DNA of 64,000 nucleotides, taken from assembly GCF_900100495.1 (NCBI RefSeq), contig NZ_FNCT01000004.1:124001-188000 (forward strand), read 5' to 3'. This document shows, in pieces, positions 9,060 through 17,814 of this stretch; the stretch's first letter is position 1, and each line of letters begins with the position of its first letter. The stretch is from Pseudomonas benzenivorans (lineage in GTDB: Bacteria > Pseudomonadota > Gammaproteobacteria > Pseudomonadales > Pseudomonadaceae). Both the position numbers and the translations under genes were made by a program. The notes beneath the pieces were generated by a model. The model saw only the letters and a list, made by a program, of their open reading frames with translations. It was not told the DNA's origin and did no database searches.

Positions 9060-10535
9060 ATGGTTCCCGTAATTGCCCTGGTGGGCCGTCCCAACGTCGG
9101 CAAGTCCACCCTGTTCAACCGCTTGACCAAGAGCCGCGACGCGATTGTCGGCGACCTGTCCGGTCTGACCCGCGATCGCCAGTACGGTGAGGCCAAATGG
9201 CAGGGGCGTACCTACATCGTCATCGATACCGGCGGTATTTCGGGTGACGAGGAAGGCATCGACGCGAAGATGGCCGAGCAGTCGCTGCAGGCGATCGAAG
9301 AGGCCGATGCGGTGCTGTTCCTGGTGGACGCGCGGGCCGGCCTGTCCGCCTCGGACCAGATGATCGGCGAGCACCTGCGCAAGCGCAACAAGCACAGCTT
9401 CCTGGTGGTCAACAAGGTCGACAACCTCGACCCGGACCTGGCGCGTGCCGAGTTCAGCCCCCTGGGCATGGGCGACGCCCTGGCGATCGCCGGGGCCCAC
9501 GGCCGCGGCATCACCCAGATGCTCGAGGCGGTGCTGGGCGGTTTCCCCAGGGATGAGGCCGAGCCGCAAGAGGGCGAGGAAGAGGAGGAAGTCGCCGAAG
9601 GCCAGGAAGCCAAGCGCATTCCCGGACCGAGCGAGAAGGACGGCATCAAGCTGGCGATCATCGGTCGGCCCAACGTCGGCAAGTCGACCCTGGTCAACCG
9701 CATGCTTGGCGAAGACCGGGTGATCGTCTTCGACCAGGCCGGCACCACCCGCGACAGCATCTACATTCCCTTCGAGCGCGACGGCGAGAAGTACACCCTG
9801 ATCGACACCGCCGGCGTGCGTCGCCGCGGCAAGATCTTCGAGGCGGTGGAAAAGTTCTCGGTGGTCAAGACCCTGCAGGCGATCCAGGACTCCAACGTGG
9901 TGGTGTTCGTCATGGATGCCCGCGAAGGGGTGGTCGACCACGACCTCAACCTGCTCGGCTTCGTCCTGGAAAGCGGCCGCGCTCTGGTGATCGCCCTGAA
10001 CAAGTGGGACGGCATGGAGCCCAGCGAGCGCGACTACGTGAAGACCGAACTGCAGCGCCGGTTGTTCTTCGTCGATTTCGCCGACATCCACTTCATCTCC
10101 GCGCTGCACGGCACCGGCGTCGGCCACCTGTACAAGTCGGTGCAGGCCTCGTTCCAGTCGGCGATCACCCGCTGGCCGACCAGCCGCCTGACCCAGATAC
10201 TCGAGGACGCGGTGCGCGAGCACCAGCCGCCGCTGGTCAACGGCCGGCGCATCAAGCTGCGCTACGCCCACCTCGGTGGCGCCAACCCGCCGCTGATCGT
10301 GATCCACGGCAACCAGGTGGACGCGGTGCCGCGCGCCTATTCGCGCTACCTGGAAAACACCTACCGGCGCGTGCTGAAGCTGGTCGGCACGCCGATCCGC
10401 ATCGAGTACAAGGGCGGCGAGAACCCCTACGAGGACAGGAAGAATACCCTCACCGACCGCCAGGTGAACAAGAAGCGCCGGCTGATGAGCCATCACAAGA
10501 AGGCCGAGAAGAAGCGCAAGGACAAGAAGCGCTGA
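9060..10535 (+). CDS. der: Ribosome-associated GTPase Der (EngA)
   Basis: An essential GTPase with two tandem G domains, needed for 50S subunit maturation. The P-loop G-R-P-N-V-G-K-S-T occurs twice (about residues 8-16 and 203-211), each followed by D-T-G/A-G and N-K-V/W-D motifs. An acidic linker at about 165-185 (rich in Glu) separates the domains. The C-terminal KH-like domain starts near 380 and ends in a Lys-rich tail. The ATG at 9060 (491 residues) is chosen because it yields [14 protein letters not shown] and has GGAGAG just upstream. Confidence 0.97.
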   Translation: MVPVIALVGRPNVGKSTLFNRLTKSRDAIVGDLSGLTRDRQYGEAKWQGRTYIVIDTGGISGDEEGIDAKMAEQSLQAIEEADAVLFLVDARAGLSASDQMIGEHLRKRNKHSFLVVNKVDNLDPDLARAEFSPLGMGDALAIAGAHGRGITQMLEAVLGGFPRDEAEPQEGEEEEEVAEGQEAKRIPGPSEKDGIKLAIIGRPNVGKSTLVNRMLGEDRVIVFDQAGTTRDSIYIPFERDGEKYTLIDTAGVRRRGKIFEAVEKFSVVKTLQAIQDSNVVVFVMDAREGVVDHDLNLLGFVLESGRALVIALNKWDGMEPSERDYVKTELQRRLFFVDFADIHFISALHGTGVGHLYKSVQASFQSAITRWPTSRLTQILEDAVREHQPPLVNGRRIKLRYAHLGGANPPLIVIHGNQVDAVPRAYSRYLENTYRRVLKLVGTPIRIEYKGGENPYEDRKNTLTDRQVNKKRRLMSHHKKAEKKRKDKKR

Positions 10536-10560
10536 TTCAACCGGTCTGACCGTATGGAAG

Positions 10561-10583
10561 AGGCGCCTGCGGGCGCCTTTTTC
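10561..10583 (+). terminator. Terminator after der
   Basis: AGGCGCC (10561-10567) pairs with GGCGCCT (10572-10578) around a tgcg loop and is followed by tttttc, a compact Rho-independent terminator 25 bases after the der stop. Confidence 0.85.
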
Positions 10584-10639
10584 GCATCTGGCCGATCGGC
10601 TATTCTCGCCGCTTGCCCCAGGCCCCGCAGGAAGTATCG

Positions 10640-11788
10640 ATGCTCGCCAGCAAACTGCCCAACGTCGGCACCACCATCTTCACCCGCATGTCGCAGCTCG
10701 CCATGGAAAGCGGTGCGCTCAACCTGTCCCAGGGCTTCCCGGATTTCGACGGGCCGCAGGCCCTGCGCGAGGCGGTAGGCCGGCATATCGCCGCCGGGCA
10801 CAACCAATACGCGCCGATGACCGGCCTGCCGGCGCTGCGCGAGCAGGTGGCGGCGAAGATCGCCCGCTGCTACGGGCGCGCGCTCGACCCCGACGGCGAG
10901 GTGACCATCACCCCGGGGGCGACCCAGGCGATCTTCTGTGCGATCCAGGCGCTGGTCCAGCCGGGTGACGAGGTGATCGTCTTCGATCCCTGCTACGACA
11001 GCTACGAGCCCTCGGTGCTGTTGGCCGGCGGCCGCTGCGTGCATGTGCCGCTGGCGCTACCCGGTTTCGCCATCGACTGGCAGCGCCTGGCCGATGCGCT
11101 AAGTGACAGGACCCGGCTGATCATCCTCAACAGCCCGCACAATCCCAGCGGCGCGCTGATCTCGCCGGTCGAGCTGGAGCAGTTGGCGGCGCTGATCCGT
11201 GATCGCGACATCTACCTGGTCAGCGACGAGGTCTACGAGCACCTGGTGTTCGACGGCGTACCGCACGCCAGCGTGCTGGCCCATGAGGAGCTGTACCAAC
11301 GGGCCTTCGTGGTCAGCTCGTTCGGCAAGACCTACCACGTCACCGGCTGGAAGACCGGCTATGTGGTGGCGCCGCCGGCCCTGAGCGCCGAGCTGCGCAA
11401 GGTGCACCAGTACGTCAGCTTCTGCGGGGTCACCCCGCTGCAGTGGGCGCTGGCCGACTTCATGGCCGAGCACCCCGAGCATGTCGAGGAACTGCCGGCC
11501 TTCTACCAGGCCAAGCGCGACCTGTTCTGCGACCTGCTGGCCGATTCGCGCTTCACCTTCAACCGCGCCGCCGGCACCTATTTCCAGCTGGCCGACTACT
11601 CGGCGATCCGCGCCGACTTGGGCGACGTGGCGATGGCCGAGTGGCTGACCCGCGAGCATGGCGTGGCGGCCATCCCGGTGTCGGTGTTCTACCAGCAGCC
11701 GCCCAAGGATCTGCGCCTGGTGCGCTTCTGCTTCGCCAAGCGCGAGGAGACCCTGCGCCAGGCGGCGGAGAAGCTATGCGCGATCTGA
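10640..11788 (+). CDS. PLP-dependent methionine/glutamine-type aminotransferase (YbdL-like)
   Basis: A class I/II aminotransferase of 382 residues. Visible features are N-L-S-Q-G-F-P-D-F near the N-terminus, the G-A-T-Q-A-I cofactor segment, N-S-P-H-N-P-S-G, the D-E-V-Y-E-H motif and the PLP lysine in S-S-F-G-K-T-Y-H-V-T-G-W-K. These closely resemble E. coli YbdL, a methionine aminotransferase. The ATG at 10640 follows AGGAAG by 7 bases. Its end overlaps the next gene, an omega-amidase, by 13 bases. That pairing fits a glutamine transaminase/omega-amidase route for recycling 2-oxo-4-methylthiobutyrate to methionine. Substrate is inferred. Confidence 0.88.
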   Translation: MLASKLPNVGTTIFTRMSQLAMESGALNLSQGFPDFDGPQALREAVGRHIAAGHNQYAPMTGLPALREQVAAKIARCYGRALDPDGEVTITPGATQAIFCAIQALVQPGDEVIVFDPCYDSYEPSVLLAGGRCVHVPLALPGFAIDWQRLADALSDRTRLIILNSPHNPSGALISPVELEQLAALIRDRDIYLVSDEVYEHLVFDGVPHASVLAHEELYQRAFVVSSFGKTYHVTGWKTGYVVAPPALSAELRKVHQYVSFCGVTPLQWALADFMAEHPEHVEELPAFYQAKRDLFCDLLADSRFTFNRAAGTYFQLADYSAIRADLGDVAMAEWLTREHGVAAIPVSVFYQQPPKDLRLVRFCFAKREETLRQAAEKLCAI

Positions 11789-12567
11789 CGACGTTGCCCG
11801 ACCTCGAGCTGGCGCTGATCCAGACCGAGCTGGCCTGGCACGCCCCGGCGGCCAACCGTGCGCATTTCCAGGCCTTGCTGGAGCAGGCCGCAGGCGCCGA
11901 CCTGGTGGTGCTGCCGGAGATGTTCAGCACCGGCTTCTCCATGGATTCCGCCGCGCTGGCCGAACCGGAGAACGGCCCGAGCACTGCTTGGCTGCGCGAA
12001 CAGGCCGCGCAGCTGCAAGCGGTGGTGACCGGCAGCCTGATCATCCAGGCGGCCGACGGCTCCTACCGCAACCGCCTGCTGTGGGCGCGCCCGGATGGCA
12101 GCCTGGCGCACTACGACAAGCGCCACCTGTTCCGCATGGCCGGCGAACACAAGCACTTTGCTGCGGGTGAGGAGCAGCTGCTGCTGGAGTTGAACGGCTG
12201 GCGGATCCGCCCGCTGATCTGCTACGACCTGCGTTTTCCGCTGTGGAGCCGCGACCCGCACCACACCGACCTGCTGCTCTACACCGCCAACTGGCCGGCG
12301 GCGCGGCGCCAGCACTGGAACCGCCTGCTGCCGGCGCGGGCGATAGAGAACCTGTGCTATGTGGCGGCGGTGAACCGCATCGGCACCGACGGCAAGGGCC
12401 ATCCCTACAGCGGCGACTCCCAGGTGCTGGACTTCCAGGGCGATGCGCTGCTGGAAGCCGGCGATGCCGACGGGGTCTTTCGCGCGACGCTCAGGGCGGG
12501 CGAGCTGGCCGCCTACCGCAAGCGCTTCCCGGCTTACCTGGACGCCGATGACTTCGTGTTGACGTAG
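11776..12567 (+). CDS. Nitrilase-superfamily omega-amidase (YafV-like)
   Basis: A 263-residue carbon-nitrogen hydrolase. The catalytic triad of the family is visible: Glu in V-L-P-E-M-F, Lys in H-Y-D-K-R-H-L-F and Cys in L-I-C-Y-D-L-R-F-P. E. coli YafV and eukaryotic Nit2 hydrolyse alpha-ketoglutaramate, the waste product of glutamine transamination. The gene starts inside the preceding aminotransferase in another frame (ATG at 11776), a strong sign that the two act together by removing the keto-amide to pull transamination forward. Its stop lies inside an intergenic inverted repeat. Confidence 0.88.
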   Translation: MRDLTTLPDLELALIQTELAWHAPAANRAHFQALLEQAAGADLVVLPEMFSTGFSMDSAALAEPENGPSTAWLREQAAQLQAVVTGSLIIQAADGSYRNRLLWARPDGSLAHYDKRHLFRMAGEHKHFAAGEEQLLLELNGWRIRPLICYDLRFPLWSRDPHHTDLLLYTANWPAARRQHWNRLLPARAIENLCYVAAVNRIGTDGKGHPYSGDSQVLDFQGDALLEAGDADGVFRATLRAGELAAYRKRFPAYLDADDFVLT

Positions 12568-12632
12568 GCCGGGTGCAACCCGGAATCGGTGTAATGAGCG
12601 CCAGCGCTGCCCCGGATTGCATCCGGGCTACG
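12563..12632. repeat. Intergenic inverted repeat (GTAGGCCGGGTGCAACCCGG type)
   Basis: Two facing arms: cgtaggccgggtgcaacccg at 12563-12582 and ccggattgcatccgggctacg at about 12612-12632. Each arm is itself a near-palindrome. A closely similar pair occurs at 62571-62621, and a related type at 50802-50854. The left arm overlaps the stop codon of the YafV-like gene. Confidence 0.7.
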
Positions 12633-12640
12633 AATAAGCA

Positions 12641-12668
12641 AACGCCGGGCACTGCCCGGCGTTCTTTT
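12641..12668. terminator. Bidirectional terminator between yafV-like gene and leuA
   Basis: AACGCCGGGC pairs with GCCCGGCGTT (arms 12641-12650 and 12654-12663), followed by cttttag on the plus strand. On the minus strand it lies just downstream of the leuA stop, so it can serve the convergent genes from either side. Confidence 0.8.
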
Positions 12669-12681
12669 AGCCGCATCGCCC

Positions 12682-14352
12682 TCAGGCGGCCTGCGCCTCG
12701 GCCTGCAGCAGCGCGCGGTTCAGCGCGCTGAATAGGGCGCGGAAGCTCGCCGTGGTCAGGTTCTCGTCGATGCCGACGCCATGCAGGGCGCGCCCGCCGC
12801 CCACCCGCAGCTCGATATAGGCCGCGGCCTGGGCGTTGGTGCCGGCGCCGATGGCGTGCTCGCTGTAGTCCATGATCTCCACCGCCACCGGCAGGCCGGC
12901 GACCAAGGCTTCCAGCGGGCCCTTGCCGATGCCGCGCCAGTGCTGGCTCTCGCCGTCGCGGAGGACTTCCACGTCGACCGCGCAGGTCGCGTTCTCTTCC
13001 TGCAGGCGATGGCCTTTCAGCGCGTAGGGCGCGCTGGCCTGCAGGTACTCGCGTTCGAGAAGGCGGTAGATCTGTTCGGCGCTCATCTCCAGGCCGAGGC
13101 GGTCGGTTTCCTTCTGCACCACCTGGCTGAACTCGATCTGCATGCGCCGCGGCAGGCAGATGCCATATTCCTGTTCCAGCAGGTAGCTGATGCCGCCCTT
13201 GCCGGACTGGCTGTTGACTCGGATCACCGCCTCGTAGCTGCGGCCGATGTCGGCCGGGTCGATCGGCAGGTAGGGCACTTCCCAGATGCCCTCCGGATCC
13301 TGCTGGGCGAAGCCCTTGCGGATCGCATCCTGGTGCGATCCGGAGAAGGCGGTGTGCACCAGGTCGCCGACATAGGGATGGCGCGGGTGCACCGGGATCT
13401 GGTTGCACTCCTCGACTACCTTGCGCACTGCGTCGATGTCGGAGAAGTCCAGGCCCGGGTGGATGCCCTGGGTGTAGAGGTTCAGCGCGAGGTTGACCAA
13501 ATCGACGTTGCCGGTGCGCTCGCCGTTGCCGAACAGGCAGCCTTCGACGCGGTCGGCGCCGGCCATCAGGCCCAGTTCGCTGGCGGCCACGCCGGTGCCG
13601 CGGTCGTTGTGGGTGTGCAGGCTGATCAGCACGCTGTCGCGGCGGCTGATATGCCGGCCGAACCATTCGATCTGGTCGGCGTAGACGTTCGGCGTGGCCG
13701 CCTCGATGGTGGCCGGCAGGTTGAGGATCAGCTTGTTGGCCGGAGTCGGCTGGAACACGCCGATCACCGCATTGCAGACCTCGACGGCGAACCCGGTCTC
13801 GGTGGAGCTGAACACCTCGGGCGAGTACTCGAAACGCCAGGCGGTGTCCGGGTTGGCCTCGGCCAGGCGCTTGATGATCTGCGCCGCGTTGACCGCTATC
13901 TCGACCACCCCGGCCTGGTCCTGGTTGAACACGATGCGGCGGAAGCTCGGTGCGGTGGCGTTGTAGTAGTGGACGATGGCGCGCTTGGCGCCCTTGAGCG
14001 ACTCGAAGGTGCGGGTGATCAGGTCCTCGCGGGCCTGGGTCAGCACCTGGATGCACACGTCATCGGGAATGTGGCCGCCTTCGATCAGTTCGCGGACGAA
14101 GTCGAAGTCGGTTTGCGAGGCCGAGGGGAAGCCCACCTCGATCTCCTTCACGCCAACCTGCACCAGGGTCTTGAAGAAGCGCATCTTCTTCGCCGCATCC
14201 ATCGGCTCGATCAGCGACTGATTGCCGTCGCGCAGGTCGGAGCTCAGCCAGATCGGCGCCTGGGTGATGGTCTTCGACGGCCAGCTGCGATCCGGCAGGT
14301 CGATGGCCGGGAATGCGCGGTACTTGCGGGACGGGTCTTTGAGCATGCTCAT
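12682..14352 (-). CDS. leuA: 2-isopropylmalate synthase
   Basis: The first committed step of leucine synthesis: acetyl-CoA plus 2-ketoisovalerate to 2-isopropylmalate. The 556-residue protein is of the long LeuA form. It has the HMGL-like TIM barrel with [10 protein letters not shown] and the metal-site H-T-H-N-D-R-G. The C-terminal allosteric LeuA dimer domain (about 430-550) ends in a Gly-rich G-V-G-I-D segment. The start [18 protein letters not shown] has AAAGGAT about 7 bases upstream; Met3 is an alternative. A candidate leader ORF precedes it by 69 bases. Confidence 0.96.
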   Translation of the reverse strand: MSMLKDPSRKYRAFPAIDLPDRSWPSKTITQAPIWLSSDLRDGNQSLIEPMDAAKKMRFFKTLVQVGVKEIEVGFPSASQTDFDFVRELIEGGHIPDDVCIQVLTQAREDLITRTFESLKGAKRAIVHYYNATAPSFRRIVFNQDQAGVVEIAVNAAQIIKRLAEANPDTAWRFEYSPEVFSSTETGFAVEVCNAVIGVFQPTPANKLILNLPATIEAATPNVYADQIEWFGRHISRRDSVLISLHTHNDRGTGVAASELGLMAGADRVEGCLFGNGERTGNVDLVNLALNLYTQGIHPGLDFSDIDAVRKVVEECNQIPVHPRHPYVGDLVHTAFSGSHQDAIRKGFAQQDPEGIWEVPYLPIDPADIGRSYEAVIRVNSQSGKGGISYLLEQEYGICLPRRMQIEFSQVVQKETDRLGLEMSAEQIYRLLEREYLQASAPYALKGHRLQEENATCAVDVEVLRDGESQHWRGIGKGPLEALVAGLPVAVEIMDYSEHAIGAGTNAQAAAYIELRVGGGRALHGVGIDENLTTASFRALFSALNRALLQAEAQAA

Positions 14353-14421
14353 GATGCAATCCTTTTGGCGGCGGCCGGGGAGGGTGGCCAGGCGAAATCG
14401 TGGTAATTGACGTGGCGCGGT

Positions 14422-14550
14422 TCAGTCACGCAGTCGCTGGCTGACCAGGCAGAGGGCCGCGCCCGCTCCCGGCGGGCTAGCGGCACTTCCCACATCCGTG
14501 TGGGTCTTGGCGTGTTGCTGCAGCAGAATGAGGGTGTGGTTAGCGTTCAT
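14422..14550 (-). CDS. Candidate leuA leader peptide (42 codons)
   Basis: In the 342-base stretch between leuA and the next gene there is one short ORF in the leuA direction starting MNANHTLILLQQHAK. Codons 7-10 are CTC ATT CTG CTG (Leu-Ile-Leu-Leu), as expected for a leucine-sensing attenuator. AGGG lies 8 bases before the ATG. Its second half overlaps a dispersed two-hairpin repeat (14462-14510), so that half is not an independent coding signal. No clear U-tract terminator was found between the ORF and leuA. This is a hypothesis from position and codon content only. Confidence 0.3.
   Translation of the reverse strand: MNANHTLILLQQHAKTHTDVGSAASPPGAGAALCLVSQRLRD
14462..14510. repeat. Two-hairpin dispersed repeat, copy 1 (leuA leader)
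   Basis: GCCCGC-tcccg-GCGGGC is followed by CCCACA-tccg-TGTGGG. Nearly the same arrangement (cccgctcccggcggg ... ccacatccctgtgggtc) occurs at about 16161-16207 upstream of the M23 peptidase gene. Both copies lie in front of a minus-strand gene in the same orientation. Confidence 0.6.
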
Positions 14551-14694
14551 GGCGTCAACCCTAACCAGGGGAGGAAAAGCGTGCAAGCGAGTGTGAAAAA
14601 TTGGCGATAGATCGCGTATTGCAGTGATGGCAGCAATTTTATAGCGTCGAGTTAAGCCGGTTTTGCGTTTGATTGCGCGGCGTCGCCGCCAGCG

Positions 14695-15237
14695 CTAGCG
14701 AATGAAATCCCGGCTGATCGAACGGAACAGCTCGCTGCCGGCCCGCTCCAGCCATTCGAAGGCGACCATTTCCCGCGAGACGATCACCGCACCGGCCTGC
14801 TGCATGCGGGCCAGGGCCAATGCCTTGTCCGAGGCCCGGCGCGAGGCGACGGCTTCCTCGACGACAAATACCTGGCGGCCCTGGGCGAGCAGGTCGAGCA
14901 CGGTCTGCAGCACGCAGACATGGGCTTCGCAGCCGCAGACCACGAACTGCCGCCGCTCGCCGCCCGGGCGCTGGAGCAGTTCGCCCTCGCCGACCGCGGA
15001 GAACTGCAGCTTCTCGACGATCGCTGCGGCCGCGTGCCCGTCGCGCAGGGCCGGCAGCGTCTGTCCCAGGCCCTTGCTGTACTGCTCGGTGAGCAGCACC
15101 GGCACGCCGATGCGTTGCGCCACCTGTTGCAGCCACAGGGCGTTGGTCGCCAGCGCCGCAGCGTCCTGGAGCGCTGGAAACAGCCGTTCCTGAATGTCGA
15201 TGAGCAGCAGGCAGGCGTCGTTGGCAGTGATGCGCAT
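14695..15237 (-). CDS. Isochorismatase-family cysteine hydrolase
   Basis: A 180-residue single-domain protein of the isochorismatase/nicotinamidase superfamily, start MRITANDACLLLIDIQERLF. The family triad can be placed: Asp14 in L-L-I-D-I-Q, Lys in V-E-K-L-Q-F-S and the nucleophile Cys in C-G-C-E-A-H-V-C-V. The substrate cannot be told from sequence; relatives include YcaC-like hydrolases of unknown substrate. It is followed on the same strand by leuA with a long gap, so it is probably its own unit. Confidence 0.85.
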   Translation of the reverse strand: MRITANDACLLLIDIQERLFPALQDAAALATNALWLQQVAQRIGVPVLLTEQYSKGLGQTLPALRDGHAAAAIVEKLQFSAVGEGELLQRPGGERRQFVVCGCEAHVCVLQTVLDLLAQGRQVFVVEEAVASRRASDKALALARMQQAGAVIVSREMVAFEWLERAGSELFRSISRDFIR

Positions 15238-15264
15238 GGCGGGGGTGTCCTGGCCGTGGGGGAT

Positions 15265-16089
15265 TCAGGGTTTGAAGGCACCGATAAAGATCGCCGGGTC
15301 GATGCGCGCGTCGTTCAGGCTGAGGTTCCAGTGCAGGTGCGGGCCGGTGGCGCGGCCGGTGGCGCCGACCTTGCCGAGCACGCCGCCGCGTGGCAGCTCG
15401 TCGCCGACTTGCACGCCGATTTCCGAGAGGTGGCAGAACATGCTGATCAGGCCCTGGCCGTGGTCGACGAACACCGTCTTGCCGTTGAAGAAGTAGTCGC
15501 CGATTAGGATCACCCGGCCGGCCGCCGGCGCCTTGATCGGGGTGCCGCGGTTGGCGGCGAAGTCCAGGCCCGAGTGCGGGTTGCGCTCCTCGCCGTTGAA
15601 GAAGCGGCGCAGGCCGAAGGGGCTGGACAGCGGCCCGTTGACCGGCTTGTCGAACAGCAGGTTGCTCGGCTGGCGCGCGCTGAACTGCCGGTAGGCGCGG
15701 GTCTGCTCGGCCAGCTCGCGCTCGATGCGCTCGAGGTTGGCGGCGTTCGGGTTGACCTGCTGCTGGTTTTTGATGGTGATGCGCTGCTCGGCGTACTGCC
15801 GGCTGCCGACCTGGAAGCTCAGGGGCTGCTGGCCGTTGACCTCGACCTGCTGGAGGCCGGGCGCGGTGCTCAGCGGCAGGCCGACGATGGCGATCCAGCG
15901 CTGGCCGTCCTCGTGGATCACCAGCAGCGGCTTGCCCTGGTAGCTGGCGCTGGGGGCGCTGGCGGCTTGGCCGAGGTCGACCACCGCGACACCGCCGGGC
16001 ACCGGTTTGTGCAGCAGGCGGCTGATAAAGCCTTCGGCCTGGGCCGGCAGGGTGAGGCAGAAGCTGAGCATCAACAACAGAAAGCGCAT
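15265..16089 (-). CDS. M23-family peptidoglycan endopeptidase, secreted
   Basis: A 274-residue zinc metallopeptidase with an N-terminal signal peptide (MRFLLLMLSFCLTLPAQAEG). A domain of about 90 residues follows, then a coiled segment near 110-140 (N-L-E-R-I-E-R-E-L-A-E-Q) and a C-terminal M23 domain. Metal ligands are visible as H-S-G-L-D and H-L-H-W. It should cleave peptide crosslinks in the periplasm. The start at 16089 gives a proper signal peptide; the frame extends upstream through repeat sequence without a credible start. Whether it is a hydrolase in division or elongation is not evident. Confidence 0.9.
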   Translation of the reverse strand: MRFLLLMLSFCLTLPAQAEGFISRLLHKPVPGGVAVVDLGQAASAPSASYQGKPLLVIHEDGQRWIAIVGLPLSTAPGLQQVEVNGQQPLSFQVGSRQYAEQRITIKNQQQVNPNAANLERIERELAEQTRAYRQFSARQPSNLLFDKPVNGPLSSPFGLRRFFNGEERNPHSGLDFAANRGTPIKAPAAGRVILIGDYFFNGKTVFVDHGQGLISMFCHLSEIGVQVGDELPRGGVLGKVGATGRATGPHLHWNLSLNDARIDPAIFIGAFKP

Positions 16090-16160
16090 GCGCTGTCCCC
16101 GATTAACGCAGAAGTCGCGCAGCGACGACCTTCTGATGTCCTTCTCCCTCGGGAGGCGGC

Positions 16161-16207
16161 TCCCGCTCCCGGCGGGAGTGCCGCATTCGCCACATCCCTG
16201 TGGGTCA
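16161..16207. repeat. Two-hairpin dispersed repeat, copy 2
   Basis: tcccgctcccggcggga, then ccacatccctgtggg: the same two stem-loops, in the same order, as at 14462-14510. It lies in the 241-base gap between the M23 gene and xseA. Apart from it I see nothing recognisable in that gap. Confidence 0.6.
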
Positions 16208-16330
16208 AGGTGGCGCGAAGCGCCGGATGAGGGTGGCGGGTATGCCGTGAAGGCTTTCATCGTTCGGGGTGCCCTCTTGTGGCATGCTCGTTCGGCTGGA
16301 TGGCGCTTGTTCCATCCACCGGTTCAATGG

Positions 16331-17710
16331 TCAGTCGAGCAGCGACAGGTTCGCCGGCTGCACATGGTTGTCTTCGACCCGCAAGTCCAGTTCGCCCTCG
16401 CCCAGCCGGGCGCTCAGGCGCTGGCCGATGCGGGTATCGGCGGCGCGGCGCACGGCTTGGCCGCGCTCGTCGAGGAGGATGCTGTAGCCGCGCCCGAGGG
16501 TCGCCAGCGGGCTGACCGCCTGCAGAGTCTGCACCTGGCTCTGCAACTGCAGGCCGCGCTGCTTGAGGCCTTCGCGCATGACCCGCGGCAACCGTTCGGC
16601 CAGGCTGCCCAGGCGCTGGCGCAGCAGCTGCAGGTTGCGTCCAGGGTGCTGGCCGGCCAGGCGGGTCTGCAGCTGCGCCAGGCGTTCGCGGCGGCTGTTC
16701 AGCTGGCGCTCGAAGGCGCGTTGCAGGCGCATCTCCAGGTCGTCCAGGCGCTGCGCCTGTTGCCGCAGGCGTTCGCCGGGGTGACGCAGGCGCCGGCGCA
16801 GGCCGTCCAGGCGCATCTGTTCACGCGCCAGGCGGCCGCGGATGTACAGCAGCAGACGGCGCTGCAGTCCATGCAGGCGCTGCACCAGGTCGTCAGCATC
16901 GGGGGCCAGTAGTTCGGCGGCGGCCGAGGGCGTGGGTGCACGCACGTCGGCGACGAAATCGCTGATCGATACGTCGGTCTCGTGGCCCACGGCGCTGACG
17001 ACCGGGGTGATGCAGGCGTCGATGGCGCGGGCCACGGCTTCCTCGTTGAAGCACCAGAGGTCTTCCAGCGAGCCGCCGCCACGGGCCAGGATCAACGCAT
17101 CGAAGCCCTGGCGGTCGGCCAGTTGCAGGGCGCGGACGATCTGCCCGCTGGCCTCGCGACCCTGCACGGCGGTGGGGATCAGGGTCAGTGCGACCTGCGG
17201 CGCGCGGCGGCGGAACACGCTGATGATGTCGCGGATCACCGCGCCGCTCGGCGAGCTGACGATGCCGATGCGCCTGGGGTGGGCGGGCAGGGCGGCCTTG
17301 CGCGCGGCGGCGAACAGGCCCTCGCCGGCGAGCTTCTCCTTCAGCGCCTCGAAGGCCAGGCGCAGGGCGCCGTCGCCGGCCGGCTCGAGCGCATCGACGA
17401 TCAGCTGGTAGTCGCCACGGCCCTCGAACAGCGAGACCTTGCCGCGCACCTTCACCGCCAGGCCGTCGCGCAGGGCCTGGCGCACCCGCGCGGCGTTCTG
17501 TCGGAACAGCGCGCAGCGCACCTGGGCCTGGCTATCCTTGAGGGTGAAATAGACGTGCCCGGAGGCCGGCTTGGCCAGGTTGGAGATCTCGCCCTCGACC
17601 CAGACGCTGGCGAACACGTCCTCCAGCAGCAGGCGCGCGCGGTTGTTGAGCTGGCTGACGCTGAGCACCTCGCGGTCGAGGTTCAGGCGTTGGAACGGGT
17701 CTTTGATCAT
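16331..17710 (-). CDS. xseA: Exodeoxyribonuclease VII large subunit
   Basis: The catalytic subunit of ExoVII, which degrades single-stranded DNA from both ends to short oligonucleotides. The 459 residues have an N-terminal OB-fold (LSVSQLNNRARLLLEDVF, V-W-V-E-G-E-I-S-N) and the catalytic core with G-I-V-S-S-P-S-G-A-V-I-R-D and A-R-G-G-G-S-L-E-D-L-W. The C-terminal coiled-coil is rich in Arg, Leu and Gln. I chose MIKDPFQRLN at 17710, which gives the family length. ATG at 17719 and TTG at 17740 are in-frame alternatives, and none has a clear ribosome site. Confidence 0.95.
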   Translation of the reverse strand: MIKDPFQRLNLDREVLSVSQLNNRARLLLEDVFASVWVEGEISNLAKPASGHVYFTLKDSQAQVRCALFRQNAARVRQALRDGLAVKVRGKVSLFEGRGDYQLIVDALEPAGDGALRLAFEALKEKLAGEGLFAAARKAALPAHPRRIGIVSSPSGAVIRDIISVFRRRAPQVALTLIPTAVQGREASGQIVRALQLADRQGFDALILARGGGSLEDLWCFNEEAVARAIDACITPVVSAVGHETDVSISDFVADVRAPTPSAAAELLAPDADDLVQRLHGLQRRLLLYIRGRLAREQMRLDGLRRRLRHPGERLRQQAQRLDDLEMRLQRAFERQLNSRRERLAQLQTRLAGQHPGRNLQLLRQRLGSLAERLPRVMREGLKQRGLQLQSQVQTLQAVSPLATLGRGYSILLDERGQAVRRAADTRIGQRLSARLGEGELDLRVEDNHVQPANLSLLD

Positions 17711-17814
17711 GGCCGGCATGATAAAGGCTTTGCCCGGCAAGCCATAGGCTCTCGGCCTTGACCGCGGCGCAACGGCCGCTAAGCTGCGCGCCTTTCTCTC
17801 CAGTGGGGCATGTC

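Noticed and set aside
12491-14056. Long frames on both strands overlapping leuA in other frames
   Set aside because: leuA is complete in its own frame; the others show Arg/Pro/Gly-rich shadow composition.
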